Part shown: positions 37,475-44,808 of the stretch, piece after piece
Position numbering within the stretch: position 1 is the stretch's first letter
How the letters are laid out: each line of letters opens with the position of its first letter
Virus record (IMG/VR): IMGVR_UViG_3300012920_000073
Location: 1-45,633 of that record
Reading direction: 5' to 3' (one strand)
Source of the DNA: a virus
DNA length: 45,633 nt
The notes under the pieces: generated by a model
What the model was told of the DNA's origin: nothing
Databases searched by the model: none
What the model saw: only the letters and a program-made list of their open reading frames with translations
Program-made: the position numbers and the translations under genes

Positions 37475-37774
37475 ATGGAAATGTCACAAGACAGGCAAAG
37501 ATGCCTGGAAACAAACAAGCTTCAAGTTCTCCAGAATAATCTCCCTAGATGGAGAGAGATTAGAAATAAAAAACTGGAAGAATCTGACATTGAATTCTTG
37601 AAAGCAATGGAAAATTATTTTGCTTCTCTGCAAGATAATAGACCAGAAGTTTCTAATTTAAAAAGTTTAGCACAGCACAGGCAACGTTTAAGAGATGTCA
37701 CTCAATTCAGAAATACTGATGTTGTTTCTGATGAAATTGAGATGATGGATTACTTACCTGAAATTTTACGATAA
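37475..37774 (+). CDS. Small tail-fibre chaperone-like protein (99 aa)
   Basis: The protein is charged and helical with no membrane segment. Its layout recalls small phage tail assembly chaperones, which have R-xx-(K/R)-L-xx-(S/T)-D-W, a spacer, and a (W/H)-xx-(Y/H)-R-Q-x-L-R-D motif; here RNKKLEESDIEFL (31-42) and AQHRQRLRDVTQF (66-78) match that spacing except that the Trp after Asp is replaced. The neighbouring genes are an adhesin before it and another after it, the usual place for such a chaperone. ATG 37475 is 2 bases after the LamG stop; a second ATG at 37481 is a possible start. The chaperone role is inferred. Confidence 0.6.
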   Translation: MEMSQDRQRCLETNKLQVLQNNLPRWREIRNKKLEESDIEFLKAMENYFASLQDNRPEVSNLKSLAQHRQRLRDVTQFRNTDVVSDEIEMMDYLPEILR

Positions 37775-37777
37775 ATA
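37770..37777 (+). promoter_or_regulatory. Late promoter box over a stop codon
   Basis: GATAAATA covers the TAA stop (37772-37774) of the small chaperone-like gene and lies about 18 bases before the ATG at 37795. The same 10-mer GATAAATAGT occurs at 43726, again on a stop codon. The distance to the ATG is short, so the leader would be only a few bases long, or the box may be a chance match. Confidence 0.55.
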
Positions 37778-37794
37778 GTCAATAAAGAACTCCC

Positions 37795-38928
37795 ATGGCA
37801 TCTGAGATTAGGGTAGATAGAATAAAATCAACTGCTGGTGGTGCGGTTATTAACGCAACCATCAACAATGATGGATCTATTACTTTTGGCGGAAACGTTG
37901 ATATTACTGGAAACCTGTTGCAGAATGGGTCACCTTTTGCTGCTCTACCAGAGCAAATTCCAGCAGGACAAGAGGGAACTACTGCTGGTGCTACTCTAAA
38001 ATCAGATGGCACAAATGCATACTGGGAACTTATCGTTGATTTTGCTGACGGATTTGCAATTACCAGAGGTTATCCTGCTGCAGGATATCAAAGTGGTAAT
38101 GCTTGGAGAAATGTAAATCGTTGTCAACACTCAACATTCTCAATCGCAAACCTAGGAGATCTTATTGATCGCTCTGATGCTTATACTGCTGGTGCTCAAA
38201 ACACTGCAATGAAAGCGTATATTTACTGTACTGGTAATAACTGGAATACAGATAGTAATTATGTTTCTACTTTCAGTATGTCAACAGAGTCTAATACTGG
38301 TGCTAGCACATCAATGGCTACCAGTAGAAACAGAACTTCTATTATGAAGAGAGACTTCAGGTATGCATACGTTTGTGGAAACAACAATGACAGTCCAGAT
38401 AGATTTGATTTAGTAACAGAAGCTGTTGTAACCGTTGGAGGTTCTGGTGGTTCTGGTGGTCTCAATCCTGCTTGTGGTTATGGTGAAGAAAATGGTATGT
38501 ACAAGCAAGGCGGTAATGCATATCTATTCCAATGGGCAACTGAAAGTTGGACTAGTTGGGGATCAGCACCTGGAACAGATGGAACAAATAAAACCATGAG
38601 TTCCAGAAGAGGATTTTCTTACTGGAATGAAGCAGGTGGTTATCAAACTGGTAGTGCTATGACAAGAAGAGATATTAAGACAGGTAGTAATCAATCATCT
38701 GTTAGTAAACCAGGAGTTACGGGAGAAGAAACTTTCCACACTGGTGTTGATTATGGATTTATGAACGGAATGTATAATGGTGCTCAGAATAATACTGGCG
38801 GTTATTTTACATTCTCTACCCACACATTTAGTTTCCAGAGTTCACTAAACCGCCAGGGACCTGGTGGCACTGCTTCTGGTGCTGCTATGGAATATGGTAC
38901 ACTAGCAACTGGATACACAGGAGTATAA
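37795..38928 (+). CDS. Tail fibre or adhesin protein, repeat-rich (377 aa)
   Basis: The start, MASEIRVDRIKSTAGGAV, and the shaft-like segment SITFGGNVDITGNLLQNG (about 29-47) are of fibre type. The rest is a Gly, Ser, Asn and Trp rich beta region with an RGYPAAGYQSGNAWRNVNR stretch (about 90-108), SPDRFDL, SSRRGFSYW and SSLNRQGPGG. Such YxGG/AGY plus NRxxHS patterns occur in marine phage adhesins, where they may form a propeller-like head domain; I cannot assign a named fold. A poly-Gly-Ser linker (GGSGGSGG, about 214-222) separates two halves. It is probably a host-binding or tip protein. Strong AGGAG (38919-38923) within its end serves the next gene. Confidence 0.7.
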   Translation: MASEIRVDRIKSTAGGAVINATINNDGSITFGGNVDITGNLLQNGSPFAALPEQIPAGQEGTTAGATLKSDGTNAYWELIVDFADGFAITRGYPAAGYQSGNAWRNVNRCQHSTFSIANLGDLIDRSDAYTAGAQNTAMKAYIYCTGNNWNTDSNYVSTFSMSTESNTGASTSMATSRNRTSIMKRDFRYAYVCGNNNDSPDRFDLVTEAVVTVGGSGGSGGLNPACGYGEENGMYKQGGNAYLFQWATESWTSWGSAPGTDGTNKTMSSRRGFSYWNEAGGYQTGSAMTRRDIKTGSNQSSVSKPGVTGEETFHTGVDYGFMNGMYNGAQNNTGGYFTFSTHTFSFQSSLNRQGPGGTASGAAMEYGTLATGYTGV

Positions 38929-38932
38929 AAAA

Positions 38933-39685
38933 ATGAAGTATTTTATCTGTAAAAATCCAGACGTTGCAAGTCTAGTATCATACACACCAATTTCCACTAT
39001 TTTAGATTGGAATATATTCAGTCTAGATGATATGGACATCCGTGGTATCTGTAGTTTAAACAATCCAACTGAACTAACTAAAGATATTGCTGTCTTTGGA
39101 TTTAGAAGTTTTGGTGACGTTAGACAGTCAATTAAAGTTTCTGCTGTTGATCTGACAGAGAATGAAATTTTTGATCAAATTGAATATGAAAAGTATACTA
39201 CTATTGGTTCTAAAGTAGAAATTCCAGTAACTAAAAAAAGATATGATGTAATTCTCAGAGCAATGAAAATTGCTGCTAAGGTAATCATTGAAGATATTTA
39301 CAATGAAAGATATCTGGCACTTGACTCTAGTGTTAGTGACATTGAAAGAAAGTGTTGGGAATATTTTGTTGATGAATTAAACACAGAGAGATATAATTTC
39401 ATTACTCAAATTGCCAAAGCAAAAGGTATTAAAACAGAAGCATATATTCAAAATATTAAGTTGAAGAAATCACACTATGATTCTAGTGTAAAAGATCTTT
39501 ATACTAAGATGATAACGTTGAAAACAGAGTTCAATAATTGTACTACTGTAAGGCAACTAAATAGGTTATATGAGGATTACATGGGCATTCCGATGCCTCA
39601 ACAACAAGCGTTTGATGAAGGTAGAACTGAGACAAACGAAAGTGGTGTAACAAGAAAATCAGTAGTCCCTGGATTTAGGTTTTAA
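38933..39685 (+). CDS. Tail-fibre assembly chaperone-like protein (250 aa)
   Basis: Residues about 137-215 follow the layout of phage fibre-assembly chaperones: ERKCWEYFVDEL (138-149), QIAKAKGIKTEAYIQNI (159-175), and NNCTTVRQLNRLYED near 200. That layout in known proteins is E-x-x-W...E-A...L-x-x-IA-x-A-(R/K)-G-I...A-(T/C)-T-x-x-x-L. The N-terminal 130 residues have no family I recognise. The gene has a good ribosome binding site (AGGAG, 38919-38923) and begins 4 bases after the preceding adhesin, the usual order of adhesin then chaperone. It is probably soluble and cytoplasmic in the infected cell, helping the fibre fold. The assignment rests on pattern and position only. Confidence 0.6.
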   Translation: MKYFICKNPDVASLVSYTPISTILDWNIFSLDDMDIRGICSLNNPTELTKDIAVFGFRSFGDVRQSIKVSAVDLTENEIFDQIEYEKYTTIGSKVEIPVTKKRYDVILRAMKIAAKVIIEDIYNERYLALDSSVSDIERKCWEYFVDELNTERYNFITQIAKAKGIKTEAYIQNIKLKKSHYDSSVKDLYTKMITLKTEFNNCTTVRQLNRLYEDYMGIPMPQQQAFDEGRTETNESGVTRKSVVPGFRF

Positions 39686-39703
39686 TTAGTAGTTGATTTC
39701 ATT

Positions 39704-40444
39704 ATGCTTACAAACGAAGAAATATTTGGACATGCCAAGAAAGTTGCTATCGGCATGTCAAAAAATCAAATTGAAAATTATGTTGTAAGTTCTCATGTCA
39801 CTGGTGACAGACAACTCAAACAGGTGTTGCTTGAGATTGAAAATAGATCTCACCAACATGAGAAAATGCTTATTGATGAAAGACGTGGTGCTCTAAGGTT
39901 AAAGCAAACAAAGAAAGTTTTAGATGATGCCAAAGTAAATGGTGATCCATTTCTTATTGAAGAAGCACAAATTGAGTTTGATGATGCATCTCTAGATATG
40001 GATATGTGGTCAAGAAGAAAAGCACAATCAAACTATGAACTCAATGTGTTTATTGAATACATTAAGGAGCATGTAGATTCACAAGAAAAATTAGAAGAAT
40101 CATCTAGATGGGATGAGGATAAAGAAAGAAAGTATTGGATTGCTAGACTAGGAAAACAAGCAGCTCTAGACATTGTTGCAAACGGACGCATTGGTATTGG
40201 AAACATGGATTCCATTGCTATGATGAAGAAAGAAGATCAAATTGCAACTCTTGATGTTGCTTCCCAGTATTCTTGTTTACTTAAAGTTTCTATTGACAAG
40301 ATTCAAGGTAGAACAGAAAAACAATTCCAAGCGTATGCAGAATCTCCTGAAATTGATCTCCCAACATTCCATGGTGTTGAGAAAACTTTGAACGTACCTC
40401 TACTTGATGAAATTAATGAAAGATATCTTCAGTCTTCCAATTAA
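39704..40444 (+). CDS. Conserved phage protein of unknown function, coiled-coil rich (246 aa)
   Basis: The protein is strongly helical with charged heptad-like stretches (about 45-145, ENRSHQHEKMLIDERRGALR) and a more compact C-terminal half containing ERKYWIARLGKQAALDI, GRIGIGNMDSIAMM and EEDQIATL-like text (about 143-190). Proteins with a similar WIARLG-x-QAALDI...NMD segment occur in marine phages, but I know no function. The start at 39704 lacks a clear ribosome binding site. It overlaps the next gene by 29 bases or more. It may act with the downstream enzymes or be a scaffold-type protein. Confidence 0.6.
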   Translation: MLTNEEIFGHAKKVAIGMSKNQIENYVVSSHVTGDRQLKQVLLEIENRSHQHEKMLIDERRGALRLKQTKKVLDDAKVNGDPFLIEEAQIEFDDASLDMDMWSRRKAQSNYELNVFIEYIKEHVDSQEKLEESSRWDEDKERKYWIARLGKQAALDIVANGRIGIGNMDSIAMMKKEDQIATLDVASQYSCLLKVSIDKIQGRTEKQFQAYAESPEIDLPTFHGVEKTLNVPLLDEINERYLQSSN

Positions 40445-42113
40445 TCCAAAAGGAGATTCAAAGTTTACTAAGAATGTATTTGTCCCATTCTTAAAAAGAA
40501 ATAAACATTTAATTTATGACTTGTACTTCACCTGTCGTATTCCTCCTTTTAGTCAGGATGCGATGGGTGATATTTTTGAGAACGATCCAGTAAGAGGAAC
40601 TAGTATCAATGCTCTATGGATTTCTGAACAGTCTGGTATTCCTTTGTCTGCCACATTTAACAATATGTGGGTAAGACCAGATCAAAAAAATTTAGATATC
40701 TGGATTGAAAATTTCAAACCTTTGTATGATAAAGGTATTCGTATTGTAACCTTGCCTCATACAACATGGGTTTCTACGGGTCAAATTCAAAAAGAATTTC
40801 CAAAGTTGTTTATTAAGAATACAATTCTTCGTGAAGTGACACGAGCTAATGAAGTTGTTGCTGCAGCAAAAGCAGGATTTAACTATGTCAATCTAGACAG
40901 AGATTTGATGCGTGATCATGATGCTCTAAAAAGAATTAAAGATGCTAAAGATTATTGTAAGTCAATTGGCAAACCAGTAAAGATTTCTTTACTTGCAAAT
41001 GAAGGGTGTTGGGGTGGTTGTCCTATCATGCCTGAACATTACCAATTTAATTGCACTAGGTCTGGAGATGGACCACAATATTTCAATGATACTATCAGTA
41101 GAGTTTCTTGTTCTACATGGGAGTATGAAGACTCTTCTGCATCATTAAAAATGGCAAATCTTCCGCCATGGCGTGAGGATTGGGAAGAGTTTATTGATCT
41201 TGGAATTGATGTATTCAAGATGCATGGACGTGAAAGTATGATGCGTCTTAAAGAAAGTATGGATATTATTGATAAGTGGAATGATAACAAGAGTATTTTG
41301 TTTCCACAATTAGATCCATACATGAAAAATTTAAACATTAAAGATAAACCTATTGATGTTTGGAGAAAAAAAATTAAAACATGTAAGTTTGATTGCTGGG
41401 AATGTAACTATTGTGAGTCTGTTGTTGATGCACATATCAAAAAGCAAGACAGAGAACTTCATCCTTTAATTGATAAGTGCCTAACATCTATTAATAATGC
41501 TACAAAAAAAGAGTCAAAATACAATCACAATATAGAAGGTCTATCTTCTGATACAGTAAAACATTTTTTGAATAATCTTTGTTCATATGAAGATACAAGA
41601 TACTTAGAAGTTGGTGTCTATAATGGAAGCACATTCTGTGCTGCTATTCAAGGTAACGATGTAACAGCTTATGCATCAGACCATTGGGAAGATAAAAACA
41701 TCAAACCATACAGAGATGATATTCCTTGGAAAGGAAATGAAGGATCTCTTGATACCTTTATATCTAATGTCAAGAATATTTGGACAGACAATAGTGATAT
41801 TGTTGTAATGGAAGGTGATATTAGAGGAACTAGTGAAATTAATTTCAACAAAAATGTTAATACTATTTTCTATGATGGTGAGCATGATGCTGCGACACAG
41901 ACACAATGTTTAGAACATATTCTAAAATACACAGATGATGAGTTTGTGTTAGTTATTGATGATGCAAATTTCAAAGACGTGGTAGAATCTTCTAAAGATT
42001 TTATTGAGAAAAATAATCTCAAAATTTTATATGAAAGAATTTTGTTAACAGATGAGTTGGAAGATTCGTCTTCGTGGTGGAATGGAATTGTTGTATTTGT
42101 ATTAAAAAAATAA
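40416..42113 (+). CDS. TIM-barrel/U32-like and methyltransferase fusion protein
   Basis: Residues 1-340 look like a peptidase-U32-type TIM barrel: a KISLLANEGCWGGCP motif with Cys198, Cys202, Cys213 and Cys232, plus a second cluster Cys323-x3-Cys327-x2-Cys330-x2-Cys333 near the join. In U32 enzymes such as UbiU/UbiV four Cys bind an iron-sulphur cluster. Residues about 380-565 are a class I SAM-dependent methyltransferase of the Methyltransf_24 type: EVGVYNGST (398-406, motif I), FYDGEHD (485-491), and VIDDANF (513-519). The start is uncertain: ATG 40416 is preferred; ATG 40407 and TTG 40404 are in frame upstream. It overlaps the preceding gene and shares one base with the next (TAATG), so translation is probably coupled. 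The substrate is unknown; virion fibres, host RNA or a sugar are possibilities. Confidence 0.65.
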   Translation: MKDIFSLPINPKGDSKFTKNVFVPFLKRNKHLIYDLYFTCRIPPFSQDAMGDIFENDPVRGTSINALWISEQSGIPLSATFNNMWVRPDQKNLDIWIENFKPLYDKGIRIVTLPHTTWVSTGQIQKEFPKLFIKNTILREVTRANEVVAAAKAGFNYVNLDRDLMRDHDALKRIKDAKDYCKSIGKPVKISLLANEGCWGGCPIMPEHYQFNCTRSGDGPQYFNDTISRVSCSTWEYEDSSASLKMANLPPWREDWEEFIDLGIDVFKMHGRESMMRLKESMDIIDKWNDNKSILFPQLDPYMKNLNIKDKPIDVWRKKIKTCKFDCWECNYCESVVDAHIKKQDRELHPLIDKCLTSINNATKKESKYNHNIEGLSSDTVKHFLNNLCSYEDTRYLEVGVYNGSTFCAAIQGNDVTAYASDHWEDKNIKPYRDDIPWKGNEGSLDTFISNVKNIWTDNSDIVVMEGDIRGTSEINFNKNVNTIFYDGEHDAATQTQCLEHILKYTDDEFVLVIDDANFKDVVESSKDFIEKNNLKILYERILLTDELEDSSSWWNGIVVFVLKK

Positions 42114-42763
42114 TGGAACTATTTGATATTTTTCCCAATGCGGTATGTAGAGAAATGTATGAAGATCATGTATCTCTCAAAAAAATTGTTATTCCAATGA
42201 TAGATGACAAACCATTAGAAACCAATGGCATGTCAGAAAAACTCTTTCATTTAGATAATCAAAGAGGAAAATCTTTTTTGCATAGGAATGGTTTAGAACC
42301 ATTTAAAGAATGGTTAGAAGAACAGTGCTCAAAATTTGTTAGATCTCTTGGATATGTCTTAGAAGAAAAAATGGTAGTAACCGATAGTTGGTTAAATATA
42401 TGCAACAAAGGTGGAAGTCAATATCCTCACTTTCACACCAATTCATACATATCAGGAACGTACTACTTAAATTTTAAAAATGGTCATGCGCCATTGATGT
42501 TTAGACATAGTGATAATTCAACACATTCATCACGTCCAGCTATTATATTAGAACAAGACACATCAAATCCAGGAAAATATAATTCTGATGTATTGGTTTA
42601 TCCAAATGAAGGTGAACTTCTTCTTTGGCAATCAAATCTCAGTCATGGATATCAAAAAAATGAGTTAGATTATAGAATTAGTATATCTATGAATTTTATG
42701 CCATCGCTTGTGGGAAACGATAAATACTCTTACAGAGTAATATCATCCCAAAGAACGGAGTAA
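42113..42763 (+). CDS. 2-oxoglutarate/Fe(II)-dependent oxygenase
   Basis: The protein (216 aa) matches the 2OG-FeII_Oxy_5 layout: SWLNICNKGGSQYPHFHTNS (about 93-111) with His106 and His108 as candidate metal ligands, then an SGTYYLNF strand, PNEGELLLWQSNLSHGY with distal His178, and YRISISMNF with Arg188 for 2-oxoglutarate. Members hydroxylate proteins or small molecules and are frequent in marine T4-like phages. The true start is ATG 42113, which overlaps the preceding stop (TAATG); an upstream in-frame extension to 42074 has no support. The substrate is not known. Its place between fibre-related genes suggests a fibre or host-surface target, an inference. Confidence 0.82.
   Translation: MELFDIFPNAVCREMYEDHVSLKKIVIPMIDDKPLETNGMSEKLFHLDNQRGKSFLHRNGLEPFKEWLEEQCSKFVRSLGYVLEEKMVVTDSWLNICNKGGSQYPHFHTNSYISGTYYLNFKNGHAPLMFRHSDNSTHSSRPAIILEQDTSNPGKYNSDVLVYPNEGELLLWQSNLSHGYQKNELDYRISISMNFMPSLVGNDKYSYRVISSQRTE
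42719..42726 (+). promoter_or_regulatory. Possible late promoter inside the oxygenase 3' end
   Basis: GATAAATACT, with the same downstream CT as the strong box at 13124 (TATAAATACT), lies 46 bases before the fibrinogen-like adhesin ATG. It encodes N-D-K-Y in the oxygenase, so chance is possible. Confidence 0.4.
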
Positions 42764-42764
42764 C

Positions 42765-43730
42765 ATGGGTCAGTTAAACGTAAACCTAGGAAACATCAAT
42801 AATGTTAAACTCCAAGCATACAATGGAGTTGACAACTATCCAACTGGTCTTGGTTCTACTGAGGCAGGATATTTAATCTTTGATAGTGCAAAGAACACTC
42901 TAGCATTCTGGTCTGGATCTGAGTGGAGACAGGCGCTATCTTCTGGTAATGAGGATGGTCTTTCCCCTGCATCTGCAATTACAAACTTTGCTGATTGGTT
43001 CCTTTCATCTCCAAGTTCTGGTGAATACTGGATCAAACCTTCTGGTTATGGTGGAGCAGCAGAACAAGTATTTGTTGACATTGGTGGAGTTGGAACATAT
43101 ACTGGAATTACTAATGATAATGGTATATGGGTTAGAATTAGATATGATGCGTCTTACTATTCACGCTCTAATGCATGGAAAGGACAATCTGGATTGACAA
43201 ACCCAGCTAATCAATCTACTACAGCATACTCTGGCAATTTTGGATTTGAGCAGTCTCAAGCATTTATCAATGCTTTACTATCACAGAGCTTAGAAGTAAG
43301 ACAAGTCTTTGAGTCTTGGGGTTATGGTTCTGTAGGTTGGACTTATCAAGGAAATAATGCATACATGGAAGGTATGGGATTTGATGGTACAAACTACACC
43401 AGATGGAGTGGTCAAGGAGGAACACACACTGGTGTTAGTGGTGGAAGACTATCTGGTATGTCTCATAGTATCAGTAGTATCAATGGTCCATGGAATAATC
43501 CAACTGGTAACAATACTGACGCTACTGACCAAAATGATAGCGTTTGGCGTTATGGTCGTTTCTACTTCCGATGGACTGGAGGAACTGACAAAAAACCACT
43601 ACCAATCAAAGGTGTTTACAACGCTGACGTTGACGGCGGAAGTGAGCAAAGATACTTCCCATTCAGAGATGCTGCTGGTGGATGGTCGGATCAAGGAGAA
43701 AGCAATACTTACATTAAAGTATATGGATAA
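42765..43730 (+). CDS. Fibrinogen-like adhesin, candidate receptor-binding protein
   Basis: The N-terminus (MGQLNVNLGNINNVKLQAYN) is of shaft type, followed by an AGYLIFDSAKNTLAFWSGSE docking-type unit (about 34-53) that resembles the one in the LamG adhesin. Residues 84-150 carry a fibrinogen-C-like start: SSGEYWIKPSGYGGAAEQVF, D-I-G-G, and GIWVRIRYDASYY. The C-terminal half is Gly and Trp rich (SGGRLSGMSHSIS, VWRYGRFYFRWTG). The start is supported by GGAG at 42757-42760. Fibrinogen-like domains bind sugars or acetylated groups and act as recognition tips; here the protein is probably a fibre tip that reads the host surface. The target cannot be stated. Confidence 0.75.
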   Translation: MGQLNVNLGNINNVKLQAYNGVDNYPTGLGSTEAGYLIFDSAKNTLAFWSGSEWRQALSSGNEDGLSPASAITNFADWFLSSPSSGEYWIKPSGYGGAAEQVFVDIGGVGTYTGITNDNGIWVRIRYDASYYSRSNAWKGQSGLTNPANQSTTAYSGNFGFEQSQAFINALLSQSLEVRQVFESWGYGSVGWTYQGNNAYMEGMGFDGTNYTRWSGQGGTHTGVSGGRLSGMSHSISSINGPWNNPTGNNTDATDQNDSVWRYGRFYFRWTGGTDKKPLPIKGVYNADVDGGSEQRYFPFRDAAGGWSDQGESNTYIKVYG

Positions 43731-43733
43731 ATA
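43726..43733 (+). promoter_or_regulatory. Late promoter box over a stop codon
   Basis: GATAAATA lies over the TAA stop (43728-43730) of the adhesin gene and 27 bases before the ATG at 43760. It shares the 10-mer GATAAATAGT with the box at 37770, which also sits on a stop codon. Confidence 0.6.
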
Positions 43734-43759
43734 GTACACACATTATTTTTGTGATTACT

Positions 43760-43957
43760 ATGGATCCTACACAACTTAAGAAAAATTTTGAAGAGCAAAT
43801 TGCTACTACTGATAAACAAATTAGAGAACTAGAAGAAAATCTTCAAAAAGCAAAAGAGTATAAAATTAAACTGCAAGGTGGTCTTGAAACTCTAGGACTA
43901 CTAGAAGACGAAGGGGCAAAACCAGAAGGCGAGCCTGAAGCACCTGCAGCAGAATAA
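43760..43957 (+). CDS. Small coiled-coil phage protein (65 aa)
   Basis: The protein is a single charged coiled coil (residues about 5-45, FEEQIATTDKQIRELEENLQ) with a KEYKIKLQGGLETLGLL segment and an acidic Pro/Glu tail. Small proteins with a KAKEYKIKLQGGLETL core are common next to gp13 in marine T4-like phages and have no known function. The start used is ATG 43760; an in-frame GTG at 43751 is possible but less likely. Its own late box lies 27 bases upstream, and a hairpin follows. It may be a neck or whisker-related accessory protein, only from its place beside gp13. Confidence 0.75.
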   Translation: MDPTQLKKNFEEQIATTDKQIRELEENLQKAKEYKIKLQGGLETLGLLEDEGAKPEGEPEAPAAE

Positions 43958-43960
43958 ATA
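43953..43960 (+). promoter_or_regulatory. Late promoter box upstream of gp13
   Basis: AATAAATA overlaps the end of the small coiled-coil gene (its stop is 43955-43957) and lies 47 bases before the gp13 ATG. Transcription started here would begin near or within the following hairpin, which may shape the gp13 leader. Confidence 0.55.
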
Positions 43961-43962
43961 CC

Positions 43963-43999
43963 AAATCCCTTCTTCCTAAATAGGTAAGAAGGGATTTTT
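43963..43999 (+). terminator. Hairpin/terminator in the gp13 leader
   Basis: AAATCCCTTCTT (43963-43974) pairs perfectly with AAGAAGGGATTT (43986-43997) over an 11-base loop, giving a 12-bp stem and a short T-run (43995-43999, five Ts). The AAGAAGGG arm also holds the only purine-rich element near the gp13 ATG at 44007, so it could act both as a terminator and by hiding the ribosome binding site. Confidence 0.75.
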
Positions 44000-44006
44000 G
44001 TGTGTA

Positions 44007-44807
44007 ATGGCATCTCCAAGTTCTAGATCTGAACTCATCACATATTGCAAGAGGCAACTTGGCGAACCCGTGTTGCAAGTTAATATTGATGACGAACAGG
44101 TCAATAACGTAATAGACGACACGTTTCAGTTCTTCCAAGAGAACTGTTACAACGGTATGGAGCGTGCTTACTTATATCACGAAATTACTGCTGATGATAA
44201 AACAAGGTTTGCTGCTAGTGTAACTACTACAAGAGGTACAACTGATTGGAAAGAAGCAACAAATTTCATTCCAATTCCTGATCATGTAGTTGGTATCACT
44301 AGAGTTTTTGGTCTTGTTAGTAACTCAATCCGTTCTAATCTTTTTGGCGTTGAGTATCAATTGTTCTTGAATGATCTCTATGCATTTGGATCACTTGATA
44401 TCCTCAACTATTATATGAATAAACAATATCTAGAAACTCTAGATATGGTTCTAAACAATGGATCTTTCCAACAGTTTAGATTTACAGCACGCCGCGATCG
44501 TTTGTACTTGGATATTGACAAAGACTTCCTCAAAGAAGGAACCAATGTTCTCATTGAATGTCATCGTCTTAATGATCCTACAGACGCTACAGAAATGAAC
44601 AATGATATGTTTGTTAAGAAATATGCTACAGCTCTGATGAAGAGACAGTGGGGTATGAATTTAATTAAATATAACAACGTTCAACTACCTGGCGGTGTGA
44701 CACTTAACGGTAGAGAAATCTACACAGACGCACTTGCAGAGATTGAGAAGATTGAATCTGAAGTTCTCAGCAAGTACGCAATTCCACCAATGGATATGAT
44801 CGGATAA
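44007..44807 (+). CDS. 13: Neck protein gp13
   Basis: The protein (266 aa) has the T4 gp13 C-terminal landmarks: [13 protein letters not shown] (T4 KNYATALAKELNG), then [14 protein letters not shown] (T4 MLPGGVTIDGQRLI), a short helix and a terminal PPMDMIG (T4 PPFGILVG). The N-terminal segment ([20 protein letters not shown]) matches the T4 ILRRLGAPIINVEL region. gp13 forms the head-tail connector with gp14, closing the filled capsid. The true start is ATG 44007; an upstream in-frame TTG at 43998 lies in the hairpin arm and is unlikely. The gene is about 43 aa shorter than T4 gp13. The gp14 gene follows after one base. Confidence 0.95.
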   Translation: MASPSSRSELITYCKRQLGEPVLQVNIDDEQVNNVIDDTFQFFQENCYNGMERAYLYHEITADDKTRFAASVTTTRGTTDWKEATNFIPIPDHVVGITRVFGLVSNSIRSNLFGVEYQLFLNDLYAFGSLDILNYYMNKQYLETLDMVLNNGSFQQFRFTARRDRLYLDIDKDFLKEGTNVLIECHRLNDPTDATEMNNDMFVKKYATALMKRQWGMNLIKYNNVQLPGGVTLNGREIYTDALAEIEKIESEVLSKYAIPPMDMIG

Positions 44808-44808
44808 A

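Noticed and set aside
40404-40415. Upstream TTG/ATG starts for the fusion protein
   Set aside because: TTG 40404 and ATG 40407 are in frame but add only MMKL-type text; ATG 40416 gives a natural start. The choice is uncertain and noted in the feature.
42074-42112. Upstream extension of the oxygenase gene
   Set aside because: The added 13 residues (VEWNCCICIKKI) are the out-of-frame translation of the preceding gene's end; the ATG at 42113 gives a natural stop-start overlap.
43998-44006. Upstream TTG start for gp13
   Set aside because: It lies in the terminator hairpin arm; ATG 44007 gives the [10 protein letters not shown] start expected for a neck protein of this type.
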